Assembly (NCBI GenBank): GCA_020026035.1
Contig: JAHHRC010000057.1
Span: 1-8,252, forward strand
Direction: 5' to 3'
Source of the DNA: Erysipelotrichaceae bacterium
GTDB lineage: Bacteria > Bacillota_I > Bacilli_A > Erysipelotrichales > Erysipelotrichaceae
Length of the DNA: 8,252 nt
Positions within the stretch are counted from its first letter, which is position 1; every line of letters starts with the position of its first letter. Shown here one piece after another: positions 1 to 7,083 of the stretch. The translations under genes were made by a program, and so were the position numbers. The notes below the pieces were generated by a model that worked only from the letters and a program-made list of their open reading frames with translations, was not told where the DNA came from and made no database searches.

Positions 1-377
1 GAAATCAAGGAAATCAAATTCCCTTTGTCTTTTCCATCCAACTTCGCTGGTGCTAATCTTCGTAATGCCTTAAACACATGATCACGAATGATTGCAAGAA
101 TCCGGAAGGCAATGTAGTGATTACATGCCTGCTCGCCATAATGCAACACCCCTCGCAACAAACCAAACACAATGGCCGTTGTAAGAAGCGTACGATATGG
201 TAATCCTTGTAGAATATTCGCAATTGACATACTACCTAGAATGGTAATAAAACTCGCCATCACATGACCAATCAACCCCAAGATTACCGCTAACAACATA
301 TACCACTTTAACGGTCTTACCATTCCACTTAACTCAAACATAATCTTAAAAGGAGACTTCTTATTTTCTTTATTCAT
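1..377 (-). CDS. ABC exporter half-transporter, CydC-like, N-terminal part (cut by left window edge)
   Basis: Only the first 125 codons are in the window; the rest of the membrane domain and the whole ATPase domain lie beyond the left edge. The visible protein starts MNKENKKSPFKIMFELSG and has two hydrophobic stretches (about residues 25-55 and 64-82), then the segment RILAIIRDHVFKALRRLAPA. That segment resembles the cytoplasmic loop after TM2 in CydC and related ABC exporter subunits. The ATG at 375-377 has an AGGAG ribosome site 7 nt upstream and overlaps the end of the preceding 579-aa ABC gene by 8 nt (ATGAATAA), so translational coupling is likely. By family knowledge, CydDC-type heterodimers export cysteine or glutathione in E. 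coli; applying that substrate here is inference. It most likely pairs with the neighbouring half-transporter. No cydAB genes are visible to support a cytochrome bd link. Confidence 0.88.
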   Translation of the reverse strand, partial: MNKENKKSPFKIMFELSGMVRPLKWYMLLAVILGLIGHVMASFITILGSMSIANILQGLPYRTLLTTAIVFGLLRGVLHYGEQACNHYIAFRILAIIRDHVFKALRRLAPAKLDGKDKGNLISLI

Positions 378-2109
378 GACTATTCTCCTTTCCATAGTTT
401 TCCATTTCCATCTGACTCTTCCACAATGCACTAAATGGTCCATCAACCTTCGTCAACGTAGACACATTTCCACATTCAACAACACGGCCATCCTGCATAA
501 CATACACACAGTCCGCATTTGTCGCATTCACAAGACGATGGGTAATCATTACAACCGTCTTACGACTTGCCAACTCTTCAATGACCTTCATAATATCCGC
601 TTCACTTTCCGCATCAATATTCGAAGTCGCTTCATCAAAGATATACAAATCAACATCCTTCAATAACGCTCTTGCTAGAGCTAAACGCTGCGCTTGTCCA
701 CCCGATAAATTACCAGCCTTTTCAAGCAACACCATATCAAGACCACCTTGTTCTAAGATAAAGTCCTTTAGGTTTACTTTCTCTAAAGCTGCATACATTT
801 CTTCATCGCTTAAATTCGCATTCGCCATTAACAAGTTTTCTCTTACCGTTCCTTTAAACAAATACGACCCAAAGCCAATGTAGAGAATATGTTCCATAAG
901 ACTCGCTTCTTCAATTGTTTGAAGATCGACTCCACCTACGGTAATCAAACCTTCATAATTGCGTAAACGACCATCCAACAAGCCAGCAACTGTTGACTTA
1001 CCAGATCCACTCAAACCAACAATGGCTGTAAAGTTTCCTTGTGGAAACTCCATATTCACATCCTTCAAGATTTGACGACTTTCTTCATAGGCAAAGTTCA
1101 CATGTTCCACTTTGATTGAAGAATCACTTGGGAATGGAACCGGATTCACTTCTTCACGCTCTTCTAAATCCAACAAACGGAAGATCTTATCACTCGCAGC
1201 CATACCATTCATCGCAATATGGAAATACGACCCTAACGTTCTCATTGGTAAGAAGAAATCTGCCGACAATAGAATAATCAAAATCGCTCCATACAAGTTC
1301 ACAACCCCATTTGCAAGGTTGTTTACTGCCATATAAATACCCAAAGCAGCTCCCCCATAGGCCACAAGATCCATTACCGAGATACTATTCAACTGCATCA
1401 CAAGCACACGCATCGTAACCTTACGGAAGTTTTCCGCTTCAACATTCATTTCTTCATTCTTAAACTCATCCGCTCCATAAATCTTCAAGGTTGTTAACCC
1501 TTCAAGATTCTCTAAGAACGAATCTCCCATCTTTGTATATTGACCCCAATACTTTGCAAGTAACTTCTTTGCAAACTTTTGAACCGCCATAATACTCAAT
1601 GGAATCAAAGGCACACATACAAATAAAATCAAAGCAGACTTAAAGTCCACAAAGCTCAAATACACAAACAGTGTAAGAGGTGCAAGTAATGCATAAATAA
1701 ACTGTGGAACATACATTCCAAAATACGTTTCCAATTGATCTACACCTTCTACTGCAACCTGAACCACTTCCGAAGTCGCAACTTGTTCATCATAGGACTT
1801 TCCAAGTTTTCCTAACTTCTCAAAAATCATTTGTCGTAACGTCTTCTTTACTTGTCTACTCGACAAATCCGAATACACAACCGACTTTCGAATAAAATAC
1901 CCACGCATAACAAGCAACACCACAAACACACCAAGTGCTTGCATTACCATCACACTTGTAAGCAATCCATCATATACACGTTGAATCAACAAGGCAATCA
2001 TGCTCATCATTGCAATATTCGTCAACAAAGCAAGCCATTGCATCCAAACATTTTTGTAAATGTAATCCTGCGACCCCTTCACTAACGACAACAATCGTTT
2101 CTTAATCAT
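370..2109 (-). CDS. ABC exporter half-transporter, CydD-like (membrane domain fused to ATPase)
   Basis: A complete 579-aa type-I ABC exporter subunit, normal length for the family. Residues about 20-310 form the six-helix membrane domain and about 332-570 the ATPase. Visible motifs are an A-loop Tyr341, Walker A GLSGSGKST (365-373), signature LSGGQ (468-472), Walker B LYIFDEAT with catalytic Glu493, a D-loop SNID and the H-loop His524. The Q-loop is unusual: where VPQ is expected before the SYLFKGTVREN stretch it reads YIGFG, with no glutamine. The start ATG overlaps the upstream DUF523 stop by 4 nt (ATGA), with GGAG 8 nt upstream. Its own stop overlaps the next ABC gene by 8 nt. It probably forms a heterodimer in the cytoplasmic membrane with that next gene product. 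The CydD resemblance suggests thiol or amino-acid-related export, but the substrate is inference; a general multidrug-type exporter is the alternative. Confidence 0.93.
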   Translation of the reverse strand: MIKKRLLSLVKGSQDYIYKNVWMQWLALLTNIAMMSMIALLIQRVYDGLLTSVMVMQALGVFVVLLVMRGYFIRKSVVYSDLSSRQVKKTLRQMIFEKLGKLGKSYDEQVATSEVVQVAVEGVDQLETYFGMYVPQFIYALLAPLTLFVYLSFVDFKSALILFVCVPLIPLSIMAVQKFAKKLLAKYWGQYTKMGDSFLENLEGLTTLKIYGADEFKNEEMNVEAENFRKVTMRVLVMQLNSISVMDLVAYGGAALGIYMAVNNLANGVVNLYGAILIILLSADFFLPMRTLGSYFHIAMNGMAASDKIFRLLDLEEREEVNPVPFPSDSSIKVEHVNFAYEESRQILKDVNMEFPQGNFTAIVGLSGSGKSTVAGLLDGRLRNYEGLITVGGVDLQTIEEASLMEHILYIGFGSYLFKGTVRENLLMANANLSDEEMYAALEKVNLKDFILEQGGLDMVLLEKAGNLSGGQAQRLALARALLKDVDLYIFDEATSNIDAESEADIMKVIEELASRKTVVMITHRLVNATNADCVYVMQDGRVVECGNVSTLTKVDGPFSALWKSQMEMENYGKENSHE

Positions 2110-2576
2110 TCGCTTTCTCCATATCTATTGATTAACTCAAAAAATACATCATCACTCATCATACGTATGTCTTCTTCACTCAAAACCACAATTCCTTCAT
2201 TTTGTAGTTTCTTTGCAAATACTCCCATCCCATCGACAAGCTTTGACGAAAAACTTCCATCATACACACCACACGGTGAACATGACGGACTATTCTTTTT
2301 TAAAATAGCAAGTTCACATCGCTGATCCTTACAAACCTGCAATGCCCGAAGAGCCCCTATTTCAAACATGTCAGTCACATCATCACCAACTTGATTGATC
2401 ACTCTTCCATCCTTGATTTCACTTGGAATGCGGGGAATCTCCATTCCACCCATCACCTCCGGACACACAAGTACACCATGTCCATCTTCAACCAAACGTT
2501 TGATCTTCTCTTGCAAATTATTCTTACCATTGTATTTACAATTCACACCAGCCAAACAAGCTGAAATTAAAATCAT
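2106..2576 (-). CDS. DUF523 (TudS/YbbK-like) cysteine-rich protein
   Basis: A 156-aa cytoplasmic protein with the DUF523 hallmarks in order: SACLAGVNCKYNG at the N terminus (Cys7, Cys13), CPE at 38-40, PRIPSEI at 48-54, and KKNSPSC ending at Cys99, followed by YDGSFSSKL. Family knowledge: a DUF523 member, TudS, is a thiouracil desulfurase that holds a [4Fe-4S] cluster with three cysteines. Cys7, Cys38 and Cys99 are the best candidates here, with Glu40 next to the second; that assignment is inference. Oddities are a Ser after Cys99 instead of the usual Gly and an extra Cys102 (SPSCSPCG). The ATG has AGGAG 6 nt upstream. The stop overlaps the next ABC exporter start (ATGA), so it is the first gene of a three-gene operon. 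Family assignment is firm; desulfurase activity is only plausible. Confidence 0.9.
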   Translation of the reverse strand: MILISACLAGVNCKYNGKNNLQEKIKRLVEDGHGVLVCPEVMGGMEIPRIPSEIKDGRVINQVGDDVTDMFEIGALRALQVCKDQRCELAILKKNSPSCSPCGVYDGSFSSKLVDGMGVFAKKLQNEGIVVLSEEDIRMMSDDVFFELINRYGESE

Positions 2577-2599
2577 AGAAAACTCCTATCCATTCGTGT

Positions 2600-2630
2600 A
2601 TTTTACCATACAACAGGATACATTTTACAA
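2600..2630 (-). promoter_or_regulatory. Probable sigma-A promoter for the DUF523-ABC operon
   Basis: Read on the minus strand there is an extended -10, TGGTAAAAT (2600-2608), with the hexamer TAAAAT at 2600-2605. A weak -35 TTGTAA (2625-2630) lies 19 nt away, longer than ideal, so the TG extension probably matters. Transcription would start near 2593 and give a short leader carrying the AGGAG at 2583-2587. It is the best candidate in the divergent intergenic region. Confidence 0.5.
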
Positions 2631-2658
2631 GATTTGTCTATCCATTCCCACTCATGTG

Positions 2659-2685
2659 CTTGCAGTATTCTATATAGAGTGCTAT
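2659..2685 (+). promoter_or_regulatory. Degenerate second CIRCE-like element over the htpG promoter
   Basis: CTTGCAGTA - 9 nt - GAGTGCTAT. The right arm matches the CIRCE half-site at 8 of 9 bases; the left arm matches at only 5 of 9. The 9-nt spacer is exactly that of CIRCE. The 10-mer TAGAGTGCTA is repeated without change at 2675-2684 and 2706-2715, a 31-bp shift of about three helical turns relative to the good CIRCE downstream. It spans the proposed -35 to -10 spacer. It may be a weak tandem operator or an operator remnant; chance resemblance is possible. Confidence 0.35.
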
Positions 2686-2688
2686 AGT
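2660..2688 (+). promoter_or_regulatory. Probable sigma-A promoter of htpG
   Basis: The -10 TATAGT (2683-2688) differs from consensus at one base. It has a weak -35 TTGCAG (2660-2665) at the optimal 17-nt spacing. The predicted start point, about 2694-2696, falls inside the CIRCE operator, the expected geometry for HrcA to block transcription. The -10 is convincing; the -35 is poor (3 of 6), so the exact assignment is moderate. Confidence 0.6.
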
Positions 2689-2689
2689 T

Positions 2690-2716
2690 TTAGCAGTCGC
2701 ACCACTAGAGTGCTAA
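2690..2716 (+). promoter_or_regulatory. CIRCE operator (HrcA binding site) of htpG
   Basis: TTAGCAGTC - N9 (GCACCACTA) - GAGTGCTAA matches the CIRCE consensus TTAGCACTC-N9-GAGTGCTAA at 17 of 18 arm positions; the one change is C to G at position 7 of the left arm. It lies just downstream of the -10 box and ends 1 nt before the GGAGG ribosome site. CIRCE is bound by the repressor HrcA, which is released when GroEL is titrated by unfolded protein. The repressor gene is not in this window. The match and position make this assignment strong. Confidence 0.93.
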
Positions 2717-2717
2717 C

Positions 2718-2722
2718 GGAGG
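2718..2722 (+). promoter_or_regulatory. Ribosome binding site that fixes the htpG start
   Basis: GGAGG, 5 nt before ATG 2728. The reading frame stays open upstream to about 2395, but only this ATG has a ribosome site and the conserved HtpG N terminus. The site sits directly after the CIRCE right arm, so HrcA or RNA structure there could also affect translation. Confidence 0.85.
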
Positions 2723-2727
2723 TAAGC

Positions 2728-4620
2728 ATGAGTAAAAAACAATTCAAAGCAGAGTCCAAACGACTCTTAGACCTAATGATCAACTCGATCTACACAAACC
2801 AAGAAATCTTCTTAAGAGAACTTGTTTCTAACGCATCCGATGCCTTAGACAAGCGCTATTACGAAGGCCTAACAAACCAAATCGACAGTGTAAGTCGTGA
2901 TGATCTATCCATTCACATTGATCTAGACAAAGAAAATCGCACGATTACAATCACCGATACTGGTATTGGTATGACTGAAGCAGAACTTGAAAACAACCTT
3001 GGAACCATCGCAAAATCCGGTTCCCTAGAGTTCCAAAAGAAACTCGAAGAAGGCCAAAACGATGTTGATATCATCGGTCAATTCGGTGTTGGATTCTATT
3101 CTGCCTTCATGATTGCGAAAAAGCTAATCGTTGACACAAAACCAGCAAACAACGAACCAGCAAACATCTGGGAAAGCGAAGGAGAAGACGGTTACACCAT
3201 CCAAGCTTCCAACAAAGAATCCATCGGTACAAAGATTACTCTTGTCCTAAAGGAAGACACGGAAGATGAAAACTATTCGCAATTCCTAGAAGAATACAAA
3301 ATCAAGGAACTCATCAAGAAGTATTCTGACTATGTAAGATATCCAATCACAATGGAAGTCACAAAATACATTCCAGATCCAACGGATGAAGAAAAGACCA
3401 TTGAAACCAAGGAAGAACAAACTCTTAACTCCATGGTACCACTCTGGAAGAAACGCAAGAGCGAATTAACAGAAGAAGACTATAACGAATTCTATAAGTC
3501 AAAGTTCAATGACTTCCAAGATCCAGCAAAAGTCATTCATTACAACGTTGAAGGAAACGTATCCTATACTGCCCTTCTATACATTCCAAAGAAAGCTCCA
3601 TACAACTTCTATAACGGAGACTTCGAAGCAGGACTACAACTCTATTCTAAGGGTGTATTCATCATGGATAAGGCAAAGGAACTACTACCAGACTCCTACC
3701 GCTTCGTAACAGGACTTGTCGATTCCAATGATTTATCGCTAAACATTTCTCGTGAAATCTTACAACAAGACCGCCAAGTAAAGGCCCTTGCGAATAGCAT
3801 TGAGAAAAAGATCCACAAGGCATTAGTCGACATGCTTGAAAAAGAACGTGAAGCTTACGAAGAATTCTTCGAAAACTTCGGTCTAAACCTAAAGTTTGAC
3901 ATCTACAAGTCTTATGGCTTTAACAAAGAAAAACTACAAGATTTACTTCTTTACAAATCAAGCAACGAAGACAAATACACAACCCTAAAAGAATACGTAT
4001 CTCGTATGAAGGAAGACCAAAAAGCAATCTACTTTGCAAGTGGTGCTTCGGTGGAAGAAATCAAGAAATCACCAGCTCTTGCAAAGGTATTAGAAAAAGG
4101 CTATGAAATCCTCTACTTCACAGATGGTGTCGATGAATTCGTAACCCAAATGATGCAAGCATACGAAGAAAAACCATTCAAGTCTGTCACAAGTAACGAC
4201 CTCGACTTAGAAACCGAAGAAGAAAAGAAAGACCGTGAAACAAAGACAGAAAACAACAAGGACATGCTAACAAAGATGAAAGAAGACTTAGCAGGCCAAG
4301 TCGTAGACGTACGCCTATCAAGCCGTCTAACCGATGATCCAGTATGTCTAGTTGCAGAAGAAGGCGTATCTCTAGAAATGGAAAAAATCCTTTCTCTAAA
4401 CCCAGATAACCCAGGAATCAAGGCATCCAAAGTCCTTGAAATTAACCCAAATCACCCAATCTTTGAAACCCTACAAGCGGTTTACAACAAAGACCAAGAA
4501 AAACTAAAAGACTACGCATCGGTTCTATACAACCAAGCACTACTCATCGAAGGACTTCCAATAGAAGACCCAACCGAGTATGCAAAGAAGATTGTAGAAC
4601 TCATGGTAGCTGCGAAGTAA
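2728..4620 (+). CDS. htpG: Molecular chaperone HtpG (bacterial Hsp90)
   Basis: A 630-aa cytoplasmic ATP-dependent chaperone of full family length. The N-terminal GHKL ATPase domain (about 1-215) shows ELVSNASDALDK (30-42, with catalytic Glu31 and the Asn that binds Mg-ATP), DTGIGM (77-82) and the lid motif GQFGVGFYSAF (117-127). The middle domain (about 230-490) has LSLNISREILQQ with the ATP-contacting Arg342. The C-terminal dimerisation domain ends in DPTEYAKKIVELM. The gene is alone on the plus strand between two minus-strand operons, with its own promoter, CIRCE operator and terminator, so heat-shock control by HrcA is likely. In Bacillus subtilis htpG lacks CIRCE, so this wiring differs from that model. 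Codon choice is rich in A/C endings, unlike the flanking genes, which fits strand composition more than recent transfer. Confidence 0.98.
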   Translation: MSKKQFKAESKRLLDLMINSIYTNQEIFLRELVSNASDALDKRYYEGLTNQIDSVSRDDLSIHIDLDKENRTITITDTGIGMTEAELENNLGTIAKSGSLEFQKKLEEGQNDVDIIGQFGVGFYSAFMIAKKLIVDTKPANNEPANIWESEGEDGYTIQASNKESIGTKITLVLKEDTEDENYSQFLEEYKIKELIKKYSDYVRYPITMEVTKYIPDPTDEEKTIETKEEQTLNSMVPLWKKRKSELTEEDYNEFYKSKFNDFQDPAKVIHYNVEGNVSYTALLYIPKKAPYNFYNGDFEAGLQLYSKGVFIMDKAKELLPDSYRFVTGLVDSNDLSLNISREILQQDRQVKALANSIEKKIHKALVDMLEKEREAYEEFFENFGLNLKFDIYKSYGFNKEKLQDLLLYKSSNEDKYTTLKEYVSRMKEDQKAIYFASGASVEEIKKSPALAKVLEKGYEILYFTDGVDEFVTQMMQAYEEKPFKSVTSNDLDLETEEEKKDRETKTENNKDMLTKMKEDLAGQVVDVRLSSRLTDDPVCLVAEEGVSLEMEKILSLNPDNPGIKASKVLEINPNHPIFETLQAVYNKDQEKLKDYASVLYNQALLIEGLPIEDPTEYAKKIVELMVAAK

Positions 4621-4627
4621 ACACAAA

Positions 4628-4660
4628 AAAAGACAGGTTCCCATAAAGAATCTGTCTTTT
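4628..4660. terminator. Bidirectional hairpin terminator between htpG and the transporter operon
   Basis: AAAAGACAGGTTC (4628-4640), loop CCATAAA, then GAATCTGTCTTTT (4648-4660): a 13-bp stem with one G-U pair read from the plus strand, ending in TTTTCTT. It begins 7 nt after the htpG stop. On the minus strand the same hairpin has one A-C mismatch but is followed by seven Us, so it can also end transcripts of the convergent MFS operon, whose last stop is at 4671-4673. Confidence 0.85.
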
Positions 4661-4670
4661 CTTATGCGTA

Positions 4671-5879
4671 TCACTTTTGCACAACCGGAATCTTCTCCGC
4701 ACAGACATACACCACGAAAGCCCCAATCAACGTTAGTACAAAACAAATACGAAGTGTAAATGACACACCAACATGATCAATCAAGAAACCACCAACGTAA
4801 CTTGCAAGAATTCCTGCTGCAGTAAACATCGTAGAGAAAATAGCCTGCCCCTTTACTTCTTCCTGTTTCAACGTACGCTCATGCATAAAGCGAATCATCG
4901 AAGGCATAAACAACGCAAAGCCAATCAACTGACACGCTTGCGCAATATAAATCGCAACGCAAGACTTCGCAAAGATATACAACACATTCTTCAATAAGAA
5001 TCCACCTAAAGAAACTCTAAGAATACTCTTAGTGGAATACTTACGCGTTAAACGATGGAAATACATCAAAGCTGGTACTTCTAAGAAAGCCATTAACCCT
5101 AATGCCTTTCCCATTTCAACGGTACCACCACCAACATGTTGCATAATCTGATACATATACGTTGTATAAATCACATTGTGGAATATCAAAAAGACAATCC
5201 CAAGATTCATCACAACAATCATCTTATGACCTAATAAGAACTCTTTTAAGGTAATTACATCTTTCTTTTCTTCCACTTCATCCACATGGATCAAAGTCTT
5301 TGCGAGTTCATAACGCTTATTCAAGACATTCAAACTAATAAGCGTACAAACCAATCCAAGCGCAATCGTTAACGGAATGCTTTTCACACCATACAAGCTC
5401 ACCAAATAGCCTAATACAATTGAAATCAAAGAAAATCCAATCGACCCACAAGCTCTTGCAAAGCCAAAGTTCATTTCAATTCCTAAATGTTCAAACGCAA
5501 AGTTCAACTGGTTCAAAAGTGGTGGAATGGCTAAATGAATACAATACGCACTAACATAACAAACACTCACCACAACACCCTTCTTCACACCAACAATCAA
5601 ACCTACATTAAACAAAAAGGTCAAAACACACGCCCATCGTAACAAATCCATCAAAGAAAACTTCTCTGTACGATCCGCAAAATCTGCCAACAAAGGCTGA
5701 ATCAATACCGCTAACAAATACGCCGTCCCAAGAATAAAACCAATCTCTTTGTTCGTATAGCCAAGCGGATCTAAAAACACCGAGGCAAACGTCCCAATAC
5801 AGGCAAAAATAATAAAATACTCCGCCTGCAACGAACTATATACCGCTGTAAATCGCTTCTGAATCGAATGCTTTTGCAT
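4671..5879 (-). CDS. MFS permease, LacY/nucleoside-symporter-like (tandem copy 1, last gene of operon)
   Basis: A 402-aa integral membrane protein with about 12 predicted helices and a charged central loop (about 188-215). The loop after helix 2 reads ADFADR (65-70), a variant of MFS motif A. The start of helix 5 carries FGFARACGSIGFS (138-150), like the R..G.(V/I)G(F/W) pattern of LacY and MFS_1-like/nucleoside H+ symporters. It is clearly paralogous to the gene just upstream: over the first 67 aligned residues, 32 are identical by hand count. The start ATG lies 7 nt after that gene's stop and has only a weak AGG-type ribosome site inside the upstream coding end, so coupled translation is likely. 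It probably imports a small solute with protons, but the substrate cannot be assigned. Confidence 0.87.
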   Translation of the reverse strand: MQKHSIQKRFTAVYSSLQAEYFIIFACIGTFASVFLDPLGYTNKEIGFILGTAYLLAVLIQPLLADFADRTEKFSLMDLLRWACVLTFLFNVGLIVGVKKGVVVSVCYVSAYCIHLAIPPLLNQLNFAFEHLGIEMNFGFARACGSIGFSLISIVLGYLVSLYGVKSIPLTIALGLVCTLISLNVLNKRYELAKTLIHVDEVEEKKDVITLKEFLLGHKMIVVMNLGIVFLIFHNVIYTTYMYQIMQHVGGGTVEMGKALGLMAFLEVPALMYFHRLTRKYSTKSILRVSLGGFLLKNVLYIFAKSCVAIYIAQACQLIGFALFMPSMIRFMHERTLKQEEVKGQAIFSTMFTAAGILASYVGGFLIDHVGVSFTLRICFVLTLIGAFVVYVCAEKIPVVQK

Positions 5880-5886
5880 AGTATAC

Positions 5887-7080
5887 CTAACTTTCTTTAT
5901 GATCTTGAAGCTGCTTTAATGCACCAAATACCACAATTGCACCAACAAGCGTCAAACAACTACAAACAACTATTGTCACATGACAACCAAATTGATCAAT
6001 CAAATACCCACCAAGTAAATTCGCAAAAATCCCCGAAGCCGTAAGCACTGCTTGACCAACTCCTTGCCCTTTCGTTTGTTCCATCTGACGCGTATTCGCA
6101 TGAATCAAGCTAATCAGAGCTGGTGTAAATAGTGCAAAGCCTATTGCTTGAGTTACTTGCATCCAAATCAATACATTCGGCGTCTTTGCCACAAAGAACC
6201 CAACATTCTTAAGCAAAAAACCAATCAAAGAAACCTCCAACAATCGTTTTGTACCAAAGGCATGTTCCAACCGTTGGTAGTTCATCATCATCGGAACTTC
6301 CACAATAGCCATTAAGGAAATCGCATACCCCATTTCCTTAGCACCACCACCAATCGCCTCCATAAATTGGAACATATACGTACAATACACAATCAAGTGC
6401 ATAATCAATAAACTAGCCCCAACAAACAAGACAATCAAATCATGATGATCTTTCACAAACGCTTTTAATGTAATCTCTTCCTCCGTTGCATTCGAACTTT
6501 CAACATCACTCGATCCTAACTTCTTATAGTTCTTCTCTAATACAACAACCGTTGCCATCAAGCAAACAATCGCCAAAATCGAACATAGTGGAACCATGGT
6601 AATTCCACTTGTAGAAACTAACTTCCCTAACACATACGCCGTTACCGAAAAACCAATCGACCCAAACGAACGAGCCAATCCATAATTCATCGTAATACCA
6701 CCCTTAGCATAGGCGTAATTCAATTGCGTAATAAATGGAAGAACGGTATACATCGAACACAAGGCAACCGTATATACAACAAGCAATAAAACACTCTTAT
6801 TATGATCTACAAGCAACCAAACACACATTGCAAGCATCACCATACAAATCCAAAGAATAAAATCACTCACAACAAACTTCTTACTACGATCCACAAGATC
6901 TGCAAGAATCGGTTGTAACACAACACTCAACAAACTCGCAATCCCAAGCACCATCCCAACTGCCTTAGACGCAAAGCCTAACTGCAATAAAAAAATCGAA
7001 GTAAACGAAGCCAAGGCATTCACAATCACATAGTATTCAAACTGCACACCGCTATACAAAGCTGTAAATTTCCGATTCAT
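5887..7080 (-). CDS. MFS permease, LacY/nucleoside-symporter-like (tandem copy 2)
   Basis: A 397-aa membrane protein of about 12 helices with the same architecture as its downstream paralogue: QPILADLVDRSKKF after helix 2 (56-69), MNYGLARSFGSIGFS at helix 5 (131-145), a polar central loop (about 183-205, rich in Ser/Glu), and EVPMMMNYQRL at helix 8. The start ATG lies 3 nt after the stop of the EamA gene, with GGAAGGG inside that gene's end as the ribosome site. Position and spacing place it third in a four-gene transporter operon. The two MFS copies differ most in the central loop and the C-terminal tail, so a partial split in substrate or a heteromeric pairing is possible but unproven. The superfamily call is firm and the substrate unknown. 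Confidence 0.87.
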   Translation of the reverse strand: MNRKFTALYSGVQFEYYVIVNALASFTSIFLLQLGFASKAVGMVLGIASLLSVVLQPILADLVDRSKKFVVSDFILWICMVMLAMCVWLLVDHNKSVLLLVVYTVALCSMYTVLPFITQLNYAYAKGGITMNYGLARSFGSIGFSVTAYVLGKLVSTSGITMVPLCSILAIVCLMATVVVLEKNYKKLGSSDVESSNATEEEITLKAFVKDHHDLIVLFVGASLLIMHLIVYCTYMFQFMEAIGGGAKEMGYAISLMAIVEVPMMMNYQRLEHAFGTKRLLEVSLIGFLLKNVGFFVAKTPNVLIWMQVTQAIGFALFTPALISLIHANTRQMEQTKGQGVGQAVLTASGIFANLLGGYLIDQFGCHVTIVVCSCLTLVGAIVVFGALKQLQDHKES

Positions 7081-7083
7081 TCA

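Noticed and set aside
376..2085. Several 60-100 codon plus-strand frames opposite the ABC exporter gene
   Set aside because: All are shadows of the ABC coding frame and lack ribosome sites and protein-like composition.
2395..2727. Upstream in-frame extension of htpG giving a 741-aa protein
   Set aside because: It runs antisense through the DUF523 gene and through the promoter and CIRCE, has no ribosome site, and HtpG homology begins at ATG 2728, which follows GGAGG.
2577..2727. Riboswitch, small RNA or attachment site in the divergent intergenic region
   Set aside because: The 151 bp are accounted for by two promoters, CIRCE elements and ribosome sites; no conserved riboswitch core or tRNA-like fold was seen.
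4540..4746. 68-codon minus-strand open frame across the end of htpG and the terminator
   Set aside because: It would be translated through the hairpin terminator, overlaps two real genes and has no ribosome site or family resemblance.
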